31,871 nt of DNA from CAYMSF01 sp964542255 (GTDB taxonomy: Bacteria > Verrucomicrobiota > Lentisphaeria > Victivallales > Victivallaceae), in contig CAZITV010000013.1 in assembly GCA_964542255.1 (NCBI GenBank), positions 1-31,871 of the forward strand, given 5' to 3'. Positions 1 through 7,680 of the stretch are shown here, piece by piece; the first letter of the stretch is position 1, and each line of letters opens with the position of its first letter. Made by a program: the position numbers and the translations under genes. The notes beneath the pieces are model-generated. The model was not told the origin of the DNA. It ran no database searches and saw only the letters and a list, made by a program, of their open reading frames with translations.

Positions 1-87
1 GCATAACACAATAAATCAAGCTGATTTTTTTTATATCCATTGAATAATTACGTTTTATAGATAAAGCGCTAACTTGAAAAATTGTCT

Positions 88-93
88 TATAAT
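88..93 (+). promoter_or_regulatory. -10-like TATAAT upstream of the DUF2079 gene
   Basis: A consensus TATAAT lies 48 bases before the GTG start at 141. No convincing -35 hexamer sits 16-18 bases upstream (the hexamer there reads AGCGCT), so this is only a candidate promoter. I see nothing else in bases 1-140 except the ribosome binding site GGAG at 130-133. Confidence 0.3.
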
Positions 94-140
94 GTATATC
101 TTTTAGGATGAATTAAATATTAAAATTCTGGAGACTGCCA

Positions 141-1676
141 GTGAGTTATATATCAGTGTCGCTTATTGTCACCGTCATTGCTTTAACCGCGGCAGTGCTG
201 ACACGCCGTTTTAACCCAAAAATTACACCGTCAACGGCAATTCATATTCTCACCGTAGTAATCACTCTTACTGCAGTAGTCTATTGCGGCTGGGGAATCT
301 TTAAATATTATGCATTGTATTTTGGGTTATGGGATTTTGGTATTTATGATTCTATGCTGCATAATGCTGTGTCGGGTAAAGGTTTCATGCAAGATTTTCG
401 CGGACCATTTGACCATTTTTCCCCAGCGGTATTGCTGCTTGTGCCTTGGTATTGGTTATTTGACAGCCCGTATGTTTTAATATTTTTTCAGGCAATAGTA
501 CTTAGTGCCGCGGCTTTACCTCTGTACTTTGTCGCCAAACAATATTTTCGAGACGCACCGATACCGTTATTGCTATCGTTAATGTACTTGTTAAACCCTT
601 ATTATTCGCGGATTGCTTTATATGATTTCCATATTGAATCGCTCTTCCCATTAGTTTTTTTCTGCGGCTGGCTGGCGTTATGCAAACGAAAAATGTTGTT
701 GTTCTGTATTTTAATGCTGAGCATTCCGATGATTAAAGAAGAGCTTATTATCCCATTGGCTGCAGCAGGAACATTTCTCCTGCTGCAAAAAAGGACAAGA
801 ATGTTCGGGATTATATTGATCGTGGCGGGACTTTGCTGGGGAATTTTTGTGTTGAAGGTATGGTTCCCGTTGACAATGACTGCAAATTATCAGCACTACA
901 GCCGTTTTCCTGAAATTTGGAATGGCTCTTTAAGCGGAGCCGTTAATAATATATTCTATACAACAGTTAGTTGTTTTACACCACGCAGTTTGATGGTATG
1001 GTGCAGTGTTGTTTTGCCATTTGCATTTCTACCGTTATTGAATTGGCGTGCGGCGCTTTTCTTGTTGTGTCCGGTAGTGCTAATTCAGTTTTGTACAACA
1101 TTCCCCCACCAGCAATTATTAATGAGTCATTATAGTTCAGCGGTAATCGCGGTTGCGCCTGTTGCCGCTATATATGGATTAAGGACACTGAGAATCTGGT
1201 GCAGGTCCGGATGCCCCAAATTATATCATTTCTGGATTCGTACATCGCTTTGGATTATGATTGGGGCGCATATAACTTTTTGTGAATTACCTTTTGTAAC
1301 CTACCATAATTATATACATAAATATGTTCCAGAGTATCAACTGGGTTTACTATCTTTGCCGTTGCATAACTTTAAATTTTTAAATTTAGAACATCCAATG
1401 CTATTCCACGAACTGCGCAAACAAATTCCACCACAATGCTCTATAGCAGCACAAAATAACCTCGGTAACCATTTTCTGCGCACCAATCGTGTTTACCGTT
1501 TGCCTGGGCAGGGGAAGTGTGATTTATATATATTTGATGCCAAGACATTTGTTGGGCTGGACAGTGAGATTACCCAAACGTTATTTAATCAGTTAAGTAA
1601 TTCACCGGAATATTCTTGTGTATTTAAATCTGACGGGATCTATCTATTCTGCCGCAATAAAACATCATCAAAATAA
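141..1676 (+). CDS. DUF2079 family polytopic membrane protein
   Basis: This is a 511-aa integral membrane protein whose pattern matches the DUF2079 family, which has a GT-C-glycosyltransferase-like layout but no assigned reaction. Visible family marks are GLWDFGIYD near residue 62 (an acidic loop after the first membrane helices), HFSP near 92, a QAI helix followed by LPLYFVA, the YLLNP motif with DFHIESL near 164, and an acidic KEE pair near 200. About ten hydrophobic stretches follow one another, and a soluble C-terminal tail of roughly 130 residues closes the protein. The start is GTG, chosen because GGAG at 130-133 sits seven bases upstream. The gene stands alone and converges with truB with only three bases between the stop codons. 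A role in envelope glycan or lipid modification is inference from the fold pattern. Confidence 0.8.
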   Translation: MSYISVSLIVTVIALTAAVLTRRFNPKITPSTAIHILTVVITLTAVVYCGWGIFKYYALYFGLWDFGIYDSMLHNAVSGKGFMQDFRGPFDHFSPAVLLLVPWYWLFDSPYVLIFFQAIVLSAAALPLYFVAKQYFRDAPIPLLLSLMYLLNPYYSRIALYDFHIESLFPLVFFCGWLALCKRKMLLFCILMLSIPMIKEELIIPLAAAGTFLLLQKRTRMFGIILIVAGLCWGIFVLKVWFPLTMTANYQHYSRFPEIWNGSLSGAVNNIFYTTVSCFTPRSLMVWCSVVLPFAFLPLLNWRAALFLLCPVVLIQFCTTFPHQQLLMSHYSSAVIAVAPVAAIYGLRTLRIWCRSGCPKLYHFWIRTSLWIMIGAHITFCELPFVTYHNYIHKYVPEYQLGLLSLPLHNFKFLNLEHPMLFHELRKQIPPQCSIAAQNNLGNHFLRTNRVYRLPGQGKCDLYIFDAKTFVGLDSEITQTLFNQLSNSPEYSCVFKSDGIYLFCRNKTSSK

Positions 1677-1679
1677 CCG

Positions 1680-2453
1680 TCACCTACAAATAACCCCATC
1701 TACCTGAGTATTAAAAGATTTAAGTTTATCTGCCCAAAACTGCTGCAGGTGCGCAGACAAATCATCTTGAGACCAGCTTTTTATGGTATCAATGGTTACC
1801 GCGTCTAAAAGTTGGAACATTCCGCTTTGAGTGCGGCGCAGGGAATGCAGTGCGGCCCCATAGCCTACGTCCTTGCCGATATCAGAACAGAGCGCGCGTA
1901 TATATGTACCTTTTGAGCACTTTACCGTTATTTGGGTATGTGGAGGTTTTATTTCAGTAATGTCAATACGTTCAATGGTTATTGTGCGCGGTTGGCGTTC
2001 TACTTCGATGCCTTGCCGTGCTAAACTATATAGCCTGGTGCCATTCTGTTTTATAGCAGAGACCATCGGTGGAATCTGCTGAATAGTGCCGACATAACTG
2101 CTTATGGTATTTTTTACTTTTTCATTATCGAAGTGTTCAATTTGGTGCTCTGAAAGGATTTTTCCGTCCATATCCATCGAGTCTGTTTCAATGCCAAACA
2201 TGATATCAGCGTCATAGGTTTTATCTTCCCCGCTGAACTTTTCGCTAAGCTTTGTAAATTTGCCGATAACGATTACCAGCAATCCTGTCGCAGCAGGGTC
2301 AAGTGTGCCGCAATGACCAATTTTAGGAATATTAAAATTCGAACGTAAAAAACCTACTACATCGAAGCTAGTCCAAGTTGCCGGTTTGTCAACCAGCAAT
2401 ATCCCGTCTTCACTGAACAACGGCAACTGCCGTCTTTGCTTTTTATGATCCAT
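1680..2453 (-). CDS. truB: tRNA pseudouridine(55) synthase TruB
   Basis: TruB isomerises U55 to pseudouridine in the T-loop of tRNAs in the cytoplasm. The 257-aa protein has the family's ordered motifs: GILLVDKP at residues 17-24, the catalytic motif GTLDPAATG with nucleophile Asp52, the SAIKQNGTRLY segment near 133-143, and the KGTYIRALCSDIG motif near 184-197. The length fits the short bacterial form, with no obvious PUA domain of full size at the C terminus. It is the last gene of the nusA operon. Its start overlaps the end of the DHH gene by 11 bases, suggesting translational coupling. TruB at the end of a nusA-infB-rbfA cluster is a conserved bacterial arrangement. Confidence 0.95.
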   Translation of the reverse strand: MDHKKQRRQLPLFSEDGILLVDKPATWTSFDVVGFLRSNFNIPKIGHCGTLDPAATGLLVIVIGKFTKLSEKFSGEDKTYDADIMFGIETDSMDMDGKILSEHQIEHFDNEKVKNTISSYVGTIQQIPPMVSAIKQNGTRLYSLARQGIEVERQPRTITIERIDITEIKPPHTQITVKCSKGTYIRALCSDIGKDVGYGAALHSLRRTQSGMFQLLDAVTIDTIKSWSQDDLSAHLQQFWADKLKSFNTQVDGVICR

Positions 2454-3447
2454 TGAGGGTCCTTTTTATGTGAGTGAGGAGGATTTTGCCAGCATTTTCG
2501 AGAGAGCAGCTTTTGATTATGCAGCCTGCTGCTAATTCGTGTCCGCCGCCATCAAGTTTTCTGGCAATTGCGCCAACAGAGTAACGCGGATTTTTGGAGC
2601 GGAGTGAGACCTTGAAGCCGTCATCACGGCTTTGCATTACTGCAACGATTTCAGTTCCGCGGATAGAACGCAGTGATTCAATCATGCCTTCTGTATTGCG
2701 CATATCAATATTATAACGGGAAATTAATTCGTTAGGAACAAAAAACCAGGCAAATCTACCAGAAAATTCAATTTGTAAATGTTCGTTGATAAGTTCAGCT
2801 TCAAATTTATGCTGGGGCAGTGGTTTTGAAAAAAACATTTGATTAATGATTTCATGGTGGTCAGCCTTTAAGTCAATTAATTCGCCGGCATGTTTTAATA
2901 CTCTGGAAACAGTATTATCAAACCTAAATCCACCGGTATCCATAATGATGCCGAGCAGTAGAAGTGTTGCCGTTTTGCCGGAAATTTTCCAATTGGGAAT
3001 ATTCTTTGCTAAAATAAATAAAATTTCCGCTGCTGCGGCCATTTCAGGTAAAACTAAATTATGTTTGCCATATAGTTTATTATCAGGATGATGGTCAATG
3101 TTAAAAATTGGAATATTAATGTCTTTTAGAGATAATTTATCTCCTAAACCAAGCCGCGCCGGATTAGGATTGTCAAGCACAATCACGCAATTATAGTTGG
3201 TCAGTTCGTAAGCAGTGATTCCAGTGCGGTAGTTGCACGGGATGAAGTCACAATATTTTTCAGGTAATATCTCCGGGAGCAGCGCTTCAGCGGTTTTGCC
3301 GTTGTCATGGAGCAGACTTAATAGCGCAAATGTAGAACCAATAGCATCGCCATCAGGATTTTCATGGGTGATAATCAAAAAGTTATCATAATCAGCAATC
3401 ATCCGCGCAAACGTTATATGCAGCGGTTCATTTTTCTGCTTTGGCAT
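2443..3447 (-). CDS. nrnA: DHH-family phosphoesterase, NrnA-like (oligoribonuclease/pAp phosphatase)
   Basis: This 334-aa DHH/DHHA1 protein resembles NrnA, which degrades nano-RNAs and dephosphorylates 3'-phosphoadenosine 5'-phosphate. The metal-binding motifs are present in order: THENPDGDA (His28, Asp32, Asp34), VLDNPN (Asp92), and the signature DHH at 118-120. The C-terminal DHHA1 domain carries GGGHELAAG near 305, the usual substrate-binding glycine loop. The gene overlaps rbfA by 20 bases at its start and truB by 11 at its end, so the three are probably translated together. A DHH gene between rbfA and truB is a known arrangement in several bacterial phyla. The exact substrate (nano-RNA, pAp or c-di-AMP breakdown product) cannot be told from sequence. 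Confidence 0.88.
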   Translation of the reverse strand: MPKQKNEPLHITFARMIADYDNFLIITHENPDGDAIGSTFALLSLLHDNGKTAEALLPEILPEKYCDFIPCNYRTGITAYELTNYNCVIVLDNPNPARLGLGDKLSLKDINIPIFNIDHHPDNKLYGKHNLVLPEMAAAAEILFILAKNIPNWKISGKTATLLLLGIIMDTGGFRFDNTVSRVLKHAGELIDLKADHHEIINQMFFSKPLPQHKFEAELINEHLQIEFSGRFAWFFVPNELISRYNIDMRNTEGMIESLRSIRGTEIVAVMQSRDDGFKVSLRSKNPRYSVGAIARKLDGGGHELAAGCIIKSCSLENAGKILLTHIKRTLNGS

Positions 3448-3793
3448 TCTCTAATTCCTCAAGCAGTGAAATAACCTTATCGCCATATTCAATTTTGCGG
3501 TCTAGTCTAAATTCCAGCACCGGGGTATATTTTAATACAACAACGCTTGATACTGCGCGCTGAATATCGTGCCGCATATGATTCAATTTTTCAATTACGT
3601 CACGCATTTGGTAATCTTTGCCGCCGAATACACTGATATAAACTTGTGCGTTGCGTAAATCAGGTGCTGCTTTAACGGCAGTCACTGACACCAAAGTATT
3701 TGGAGCAGGGCACACGTTGATTCGTTCTAAAATATCAGCTATTTCACGCTTTAGTATTTCGTTAACCCGGGTAATTCTGTCAACTTTTGCCAT
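3428..3793 (-). CDS. rbfA: ribosome-binding factor A
   Basis: RbfA binds the 30S precursor during late 16S rRNA maturation and is needed for cold growth. The 121-aa protein is full length for the family. It starts with the typical helix (RITRVNEILKREIADIL), has the central VYISVFG strand, and ends with the family's diagnostic TPVLEFRLD segment followed by an acidic or basic tail. It lies 12 bases after the infB stop and overlaps the DHH gene by 20 bases. The ribosome binding site is weak (GTGGTAT), so translation may depend on ribosomes finishing infB. Confidence 0.93.
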   Translation of the reverse strand: MAKVDRITRVNEILKREIADILERINVCPAPNTLVSVTAVKAAPDLRNAQVYISVFGGKDYQMRDVIEKLNHMRHDIQRAVSSVVVLKYTPVLEFRLDRKIEYGDKVISLLEELENAKAEK

Positions 3794-3805
3794 TATTATA
3801 CCACA

Positions 3806-5860
3806 CTATAGTGTCGCTTTTTGTAATTCAATATCATATATTTCAATAATATCTTTTTCTACAAAGTCAACAAAGTTATCTAAACGGATGCCGCACTCCA
3901 AACCAACTTTTACTTCCTTGACATCGTCTTGGAAGCGTCTTAACGAAATTACTTCTCCGTTGTAAATTAGTTCTTTATTTCTAAACACACGTGCTTTAGC
4001 ACCAACCCTAACACTACCTTTCTCAACTCGGCAACCGCAAATCTTTGGACCTTTGGTCAATTCGAAAATTTGCAGGATGACCGCCGTGCCAACCTCTTTT
4101 TCGCGTTTATCCGGTGCAAGACGTCCAGTCAATGCATCAGTGATATCCTCAAGCAATTCATAAATGATGCTATATAGTCTAATTTCCACATTATGCTTTT
4201 TAGCAAGTTCATTTACTCCAGCATTGACTCTGACGTGAAATCCAATGACAATGGCTTTAGAAGCCGCGGCAAGCATGATATCATTCTCAGTGATTCCGCC
4301 AACACCCGATAGCACAACGTCAACTTTAATTTTATCAGACGGCAGTTTGCGAAGTGAATCTATAATGGCTTCACCCGAACCTCTAACATCGGACTTAATA
4401 ATCAGTTTTAAGTTATTTTGTACATTTTCGCCAATTTTAGTCAAAAGTTCTTCTAGATTTTGTATTGCCGGTGACAACAGGTTAGTATTACGGCTATGTC
4501 CGGCACGCCGTTCTGCTTCCAGACGCGCCTCTTTTTCGTTGTCGCAGACAACAAATTGAGAACCAGCATTGGGGGCTCCGGACAGCCCAACGAGTTTGAC
4601 TGGAGTACTTGGTCCGGCATCTTTCAAACGCTCGCCATTAGCGGACAATAGCGATTTTACCTTGCCGTGGTATTCGCCGCACAGCACTATGTCACCGACT
4701 TTCAAAGAACCTTTTTGTACTAAAACGCTGGCAGTTGGTCCAAAGCCTTGTTCTAATTGTGATTCCAGTACAATGCCGCGCGCTTTGCATTTGTAGTTAG
4801 CCTTCAATTCTAATAATTCCGCTTCCATAAGAATGCGTTCGAGTAACTCGTCAATTCCTTTGCCGGTTTTCGCCGAGACGCGCACCACACCGACATCACC
4901 GCCCCAGTCCTCGCTCATAAGACTATTTTGCTGCATTTGCAGGATAATTTTATCCGGGTTCGCGTCAGGTAAATCAATTTTATTAATAGCCACAATTAGC
5001 GGCACTTTGGCGGCACGTGCGTGGTTTAACGCTTCGATGGTCTGTGTCATAAAGCCATCGTTGGCAGCGACGACCAGAACTACCAAGTCGGTTGCATTTG
5101 CTCCCCTCGCTCTCATTTGTGTAAATGCTTCGTGGCCTGGAGTATCAATAAAAGTGATGCTCTTGCCTTTAAATTTAACTGAAGACGCACCAATGTGTTG
5201 AGTGATTTTGCCGGCTTCGCCATCGGCTACATTAGTATTCCTGATTTTATCCTGCAGCGAGGTTTTGCCATGGTCAACATGCCCCATGAACGTTACGACC
5301 GGCGACCGTTCTAATAATTCAGATTCATCATCAGGTTCATCCTGGTCGAACTTTGATAATCCTTCGTGATCCTGGTGTCCGTGAATTGAATGTTCATCTT
5401 TTTCCCGGTGGTCAACTAAAAGCTTGAATCCAAATTTATGACATAATTTTGTGGCTGTTTCGACTGAAACAGTTTGGTTCATACTTACCAACTCGCCCAA
5501 ATGCATCAACTCACTGATTACTTCATTGGGTTTTTTGCCAATGCTTTCTGCGAGGTTTTTTACAATTATTGGAGTCTTAACATGCAGTTCTTTTGGGGTG
5601 TCATCGTCAGTCAAATGTTTAACTATTACAGCTTTTTTTCGCTCTTTTTTTCCGGAAATACCAAGACCCTCAACTTCATCTTCAAGCGGTTCGTAGCCGA
5701 ATACCACATCGAGATGATCTTCAATTAAAGTACCCATATCTGCAGGTATAACGCTGGCAGCTCCGGTAAGTTCAATTCCTTCTTTCGCCAGCTCTTCCAA
5801 AATGATTTTTGGAGAAACCGCATATTTTTCAGCAAGATTCTTTACTTTTAATTTTTTCAC
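3806..5860 (-). CDS. infB: translation initiation factor IF-2
   Basis: IF-2 is the GTPase that brings initiator fMet-tRNA to the 30S subunit and promotes subunit joining. The 684-aa form is short because the long charged linker seen in enterobacterial IF-2 is absent. Two IF2_N-like modules are visible (residues 2-50 and about 93-150). The G domain follows with GHVDHGKT at 193-200, DTPGH at 239-243 and NKID at 293-296. Domains II to IV, including the fMet-tRNA-binding C2 domain with a GCRVEKGSVRVG segment, complete the protein. The start is GTG, supported by GGAAGGA seven bases upstream. It lies 35 bases downstream of nusA and 12 upstream of rbfA. Confidence 0.96.
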   Translation of the reverse strand: MKKLKVKNLAEKYAVSPKIILEELAKEGIELTGAASVIPADMGTLIEDHLDVVFGYEPLEDEVEGLGISGKKERKKAVIVKHLTDDDTPKELHVKTPIIVKNLAESIGKKPNEVISELMHLGELVSMNQTVSVETATKLCHKFGFKLLVDHREKDEHSIHGHQDHEGLSKFDQDEPDDESELLERSPVVTFMGHVDHGKTSLQDKIRNTNVADGEAGKITQHIGASSVKFKGKSITFIDTPGHEAFTQMRARGANATDLVVLVVAANDGFMTQTIEALNHARAAKVPLIVAINKIDLPDANPDKIILQMQQNSLMSEDWGGDVGVVRVSAKTGKGIDELLERILMEAELLELKANYKCKARGIVLESQLEQGFGPTASVLVQKGSLKVGDIVLCGEYHGKVKSLLSANGERLKDAGPSTPVKLVGLSGAPNAGSQFVVCDNEKEARLEAERRAGHSRNTNLLSPAIQNLEELLTKIGENVQNNLKLIIKSDVRGSGEAIIDSLRKLPSDKIKVDVVLSGVGGITENDIMLAAASKAIVIGFHVRVNAGVNELAKKHNVEIRLYSIIYELLEDITDALTGRLAPDKREKEVGTAVILQIFELTKGPKICGCRVEKGSVRVGAKARVFRNKELIYNGEVISLRRFQDDVKEVKVGLECGIRLDNFVDFVEKDIIEIYDIELQKATL

Positions 5861-5895
5861 GCAGCAATCCTTCCGCTGTTATTTCTTATTCTTAA

Positions 5896-7125
5896 TTATA
5901 GCAATTTGCTGATAATGCGCTCAATTTCGGTTTGTTCGATTCCTTGGATACTTGTTAACTGCCCCTTGTCGGCAGTCTTTACATCATCTGGAGAAACAAA
6001 GCCATTTTCAACCAATTTATGCGCAGAGCTTTCTGAAATTTCGAAAACTTCCGCCAAGTGTTTTGATGCTTTATTTATTTTTTCTTCCATTGACTCAACC
6101 TTCTTCGGAGTCTCAATCTCAAGCACTATTTTGTGCTTTAGTAATTTTGATGCCAAGTTGATATTCTGTAATCTTTTACCGCAAGCCAGATTTGACTGCT
6201 CCTGCGTTACTGTTACTTCCAGCATATTACGGTCTTTGATGGTTACTGATTGGACTTTTGCCGGTTGCAGCGCGTTCATCGCATACTGTTTTATGTCTTC
6301 ATCAAAAGGAATAATATCTATGCGTTCGCCGTTTAATTCGGACATGATGTTTTTCACGCGAATGCCGCGCAATCCAACACATGCGCCTACCGGGTCAACG
6401 CGTGTTTCATTGCTTTTTACGGAAATTTTAGTGCGGTTGCCGGGGTCGCGTGCAACATTGATTATCACAACAATACCGTCGTGAATTTCGCTAACTTCGC
6501 GTTCGAATAAACGCTTTACAAAGTCGGGATGGCTGCGTGAAACAATCAGGCTTGGCCCTGAACTGTGTGAATCAACGTCAACCAGTAATACATTGATACG
6601 TTCACCAACAATGTATGTCTCCCCTGGAATTTTGTCCAGGTGTGACAATATTCCTTCTGCTTTCTGAAAATCTATGATAATGTTGTTATGTTCCAAACGT
6701 CTTACTGTTCCATTAATGATTTGTCCCATTTGGCTTGCAAATTCCTTGCGGACAGTCTCTTTTTCTGCTTGGCGTAAATATTGCATTATTGCCTGCTTCG
6801 CACTTAATGCCGCAATTCTGCCAAAATTACTCGGGGTAACTTCCCAGTCAATAAAATCACCTAATTTTGCTTCCGGCATTTTAGCGGTCGCCACTTTAAG
6901 TAGTATTTGGTCATTATTGGGTGTATTCTCAACAACTTCCAGCTTTGCCCATGCGCGAATAGTGCCTGTTTCCGGATCAACCTTAACTGTTAGATTGCTG
7001 GCCGGATGAATACTTTTTCTGGCTGCTTGTAAAACGCCATTTTCAACCGCACTCACCAGTGCTTCGCGACTAATACCGCGTTCCTGTTCAATATATTCTA
7101 AAATCGTAAGTAATTCATTGCTCAT
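5896..7125 (-). CDS. nusA: transcription elongation/termination factor NusA
   Basis: NusA binds RNA polymerase and nascent RNA to modulate pausing, intrinsic termination and antitermination. The 409-aa protein shows the N-terminal polymerase-binding domain (about 1-125), an S1 domain (about 133-198, GQIINGTVRRLE onward), and two KH domains with VGACVGLRGIRVKNI at 247-261. A short C-terminal helix-hairpin-helix-like acidic repeat ends in SIQGIEQTEIERI. This single repeat is shorter than the two-repeat tail of E. coli NusA. The ATG is preceded by AAAGGGA. It is the first gene of the operon; rimP, the usual upstream neighbour, is not there. Regulation is probably through the promoter and hairpin described at 7204-7286. 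Confidence 0.95.
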   Translation of the reverse strand: MSNELLTILEYIEQERGISREALVSAVENGVLQAARKSIHPASNLTVKVDPETGTIRAWAKLEVVENTPNNDQILLKVATAKMPEAKLGDFIDWEVTPSNFGRIAALSAKQAIMQYLRQAEKETVRKEFASQMGQIINGTVRRLEHNNIIIDFQKAEGILSHLDKIPGETYIVGERINVLLVDVDSHSSGPSLIVSRSHPDFVKRLFEREVSEIHDGIVVIINVARDPGNRTKISVKSNETRVDPVGACVGLRGIRVKNIMSELNGERIDIIPFDEDIKQYAMNALQPAKVQSVTIKDRNMLEVTVTQEQSNLACGKRLQNINLASKLLKHKIVLEIETPKKVESMEEKINKASKHLAEVFEISESSAHKLVENGFVSPDDVKTADKGQLTSIQGIEQTEIERIISKLL

Positions 7126-7206
7126 GCTTTATCCCTTTCTACATTCTAAATTTTTATAAAACAACAACTGGCCATCGAGTTATATTAAGTAACCTTGACC
7201 ACAAAT

Positions 7207-7226
7207 AAAAAGCGGTGTGACCCGCT
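7207..7226 (-). terminator. attenuator-like hairpin with T-tract in the nusA leader
   Basis: Read on the minus strand, AGCGG (7226-7222) pairs with CCGCT (7215-7211) around a six-base loop and is followed directly by TTTT, then ATTTG. This is a small but GC-rich intrinsic-terminator shape. It lies between the predicted nusA promoter and the nusA start, so it could act as an attenuator for the whole operon. The five-base-pair stem is short, so the call is tentative. Confidence 0.4.
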
Positions 7227-7258
7227 CATTGTTAAAACGACAAACTTTTCAATAACTA

Positions 7259-7286
7259 AATATAATCTTGTTTGCTTAACTATCAA
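7259..7286 (-). promoter_or_regulatory. predicted sigma70-type promoter for the nusA operon
   Basis: On the minus strand a -35 TTGATA (7286-7281) and a -10 TATATT (7264-7259) are separated by 16 bases. The predicted start near 7252 gives a leader of about 125 nucleotides before the nusA ATG, with the terminator-like hairpin about 26 nucleotides into it. The match is by eye against the housekeeping consensus. Confidence 0.5.
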
Positions 7287-7363
7287 GACGATTCTTTAAG
7301 TTTAGGGCTAATTTCAAAATTATTTCGAGAAATTTGTCGTTACTATTAAAAAATTGACGAGTA

Positions 7364-7393
7364 TTGTATGACATATTATTCAGACAGTATAAT
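7364..7393 (+). promoter_or_regulatory. predicted promoter pointing towards typA
   Basis: A perfect TATAAT at 7388-7393 has TTGTAT at 7364-7369 with an 18-base spacer. A second possible -35, TTGACG at 7354-7359, has only a weak -10 (TATTCA) 17 bases on. Transcription would start near 7400, leaving a long leader of about 280 bases before the typA ATG, which contains the small ORF at 7443-7607. Confidence 0.42.
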
Positions 7394-7442
7394 AATGTTC
7401 GGCGAAATGATGCTTGGTATTCACATCTAAAATTTTACAGTA

Positions 7443-7607
7443 ATGTCTGGTCAAAATAAATTTGATAATATTACATTGATACGACAAATTACGCAATGTG
7501 ATATGAAGGCAATGGCTTATTCTAGCCGCGATAGTGCCTACAATATGTTTGCAGCAATAAAACTTTGTGGAAATCTATGCTTTGTAATGACATATGGGGA
7601 TGAATAA
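7443..7607 (+). CDS. possible 54-aa small protein in the typA leader
   Basis: An uninterrupted ATG-to-TAA frame of 54 codons lies between the predicted promoter at 7364-7393 and typA. I do not recognise the product. It begins MSGQNKFDNITLIRQ, has three cysteines and a mixed hydrophobic C-terminal half (NMFAAIKLCGNLCFVMTYGDE at most). No good ribosome binding site precedes the ATG, which counts against it. It could be a leader peptide for typA, a decayed gene fragment, or chance. The rest of the 7126-7680 gap holds only the regulatory elements listed separately. Confidence 0.22.
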   Translation: MSGQNKFDNITLIRQITQCDMKAMAYSSRDSAYNMFAAIKLCGNLCFVMTYGDE

Positions 7608-7680
7608 TATAAAAGTTATGCTATATTAAATCTTTTGCAACTCCTTAAAACAATATTACCAAGTAAAGATTATAATAATT

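Larger units (their letters stand above)
7236..7490. repeat. three copies of an ACGACAAA box around the nusA/typA divergent promoters
   Basis: ACGACAAA occurs at 7237-7244 (plus), as its complement TTTGTCGT at 7333-7340 (minus), and again at 7481-7488 (plus). The second and third copies match over ten bases (AATTTGTCGT at 7331-7340 against ACGACAAATT at 7481-7490). The first two form an inverted pair with nine-base arms (AACGACAAA and TTTGTCGTT) on either side of the predicted nusA promoter. An operator role is inference; the third copy lies inside the small ORF at 7443-7607. Confidence 0.3.

Noticed and set aside
711..896. Antisense open frame inside the DUF2079 gene
   Set aside because: Its product has no recognisable features and lies fully inside a well-supported gene; it is a shadow, as are other overlapping antisense frames in typA, infB, nusA and the GH gene.
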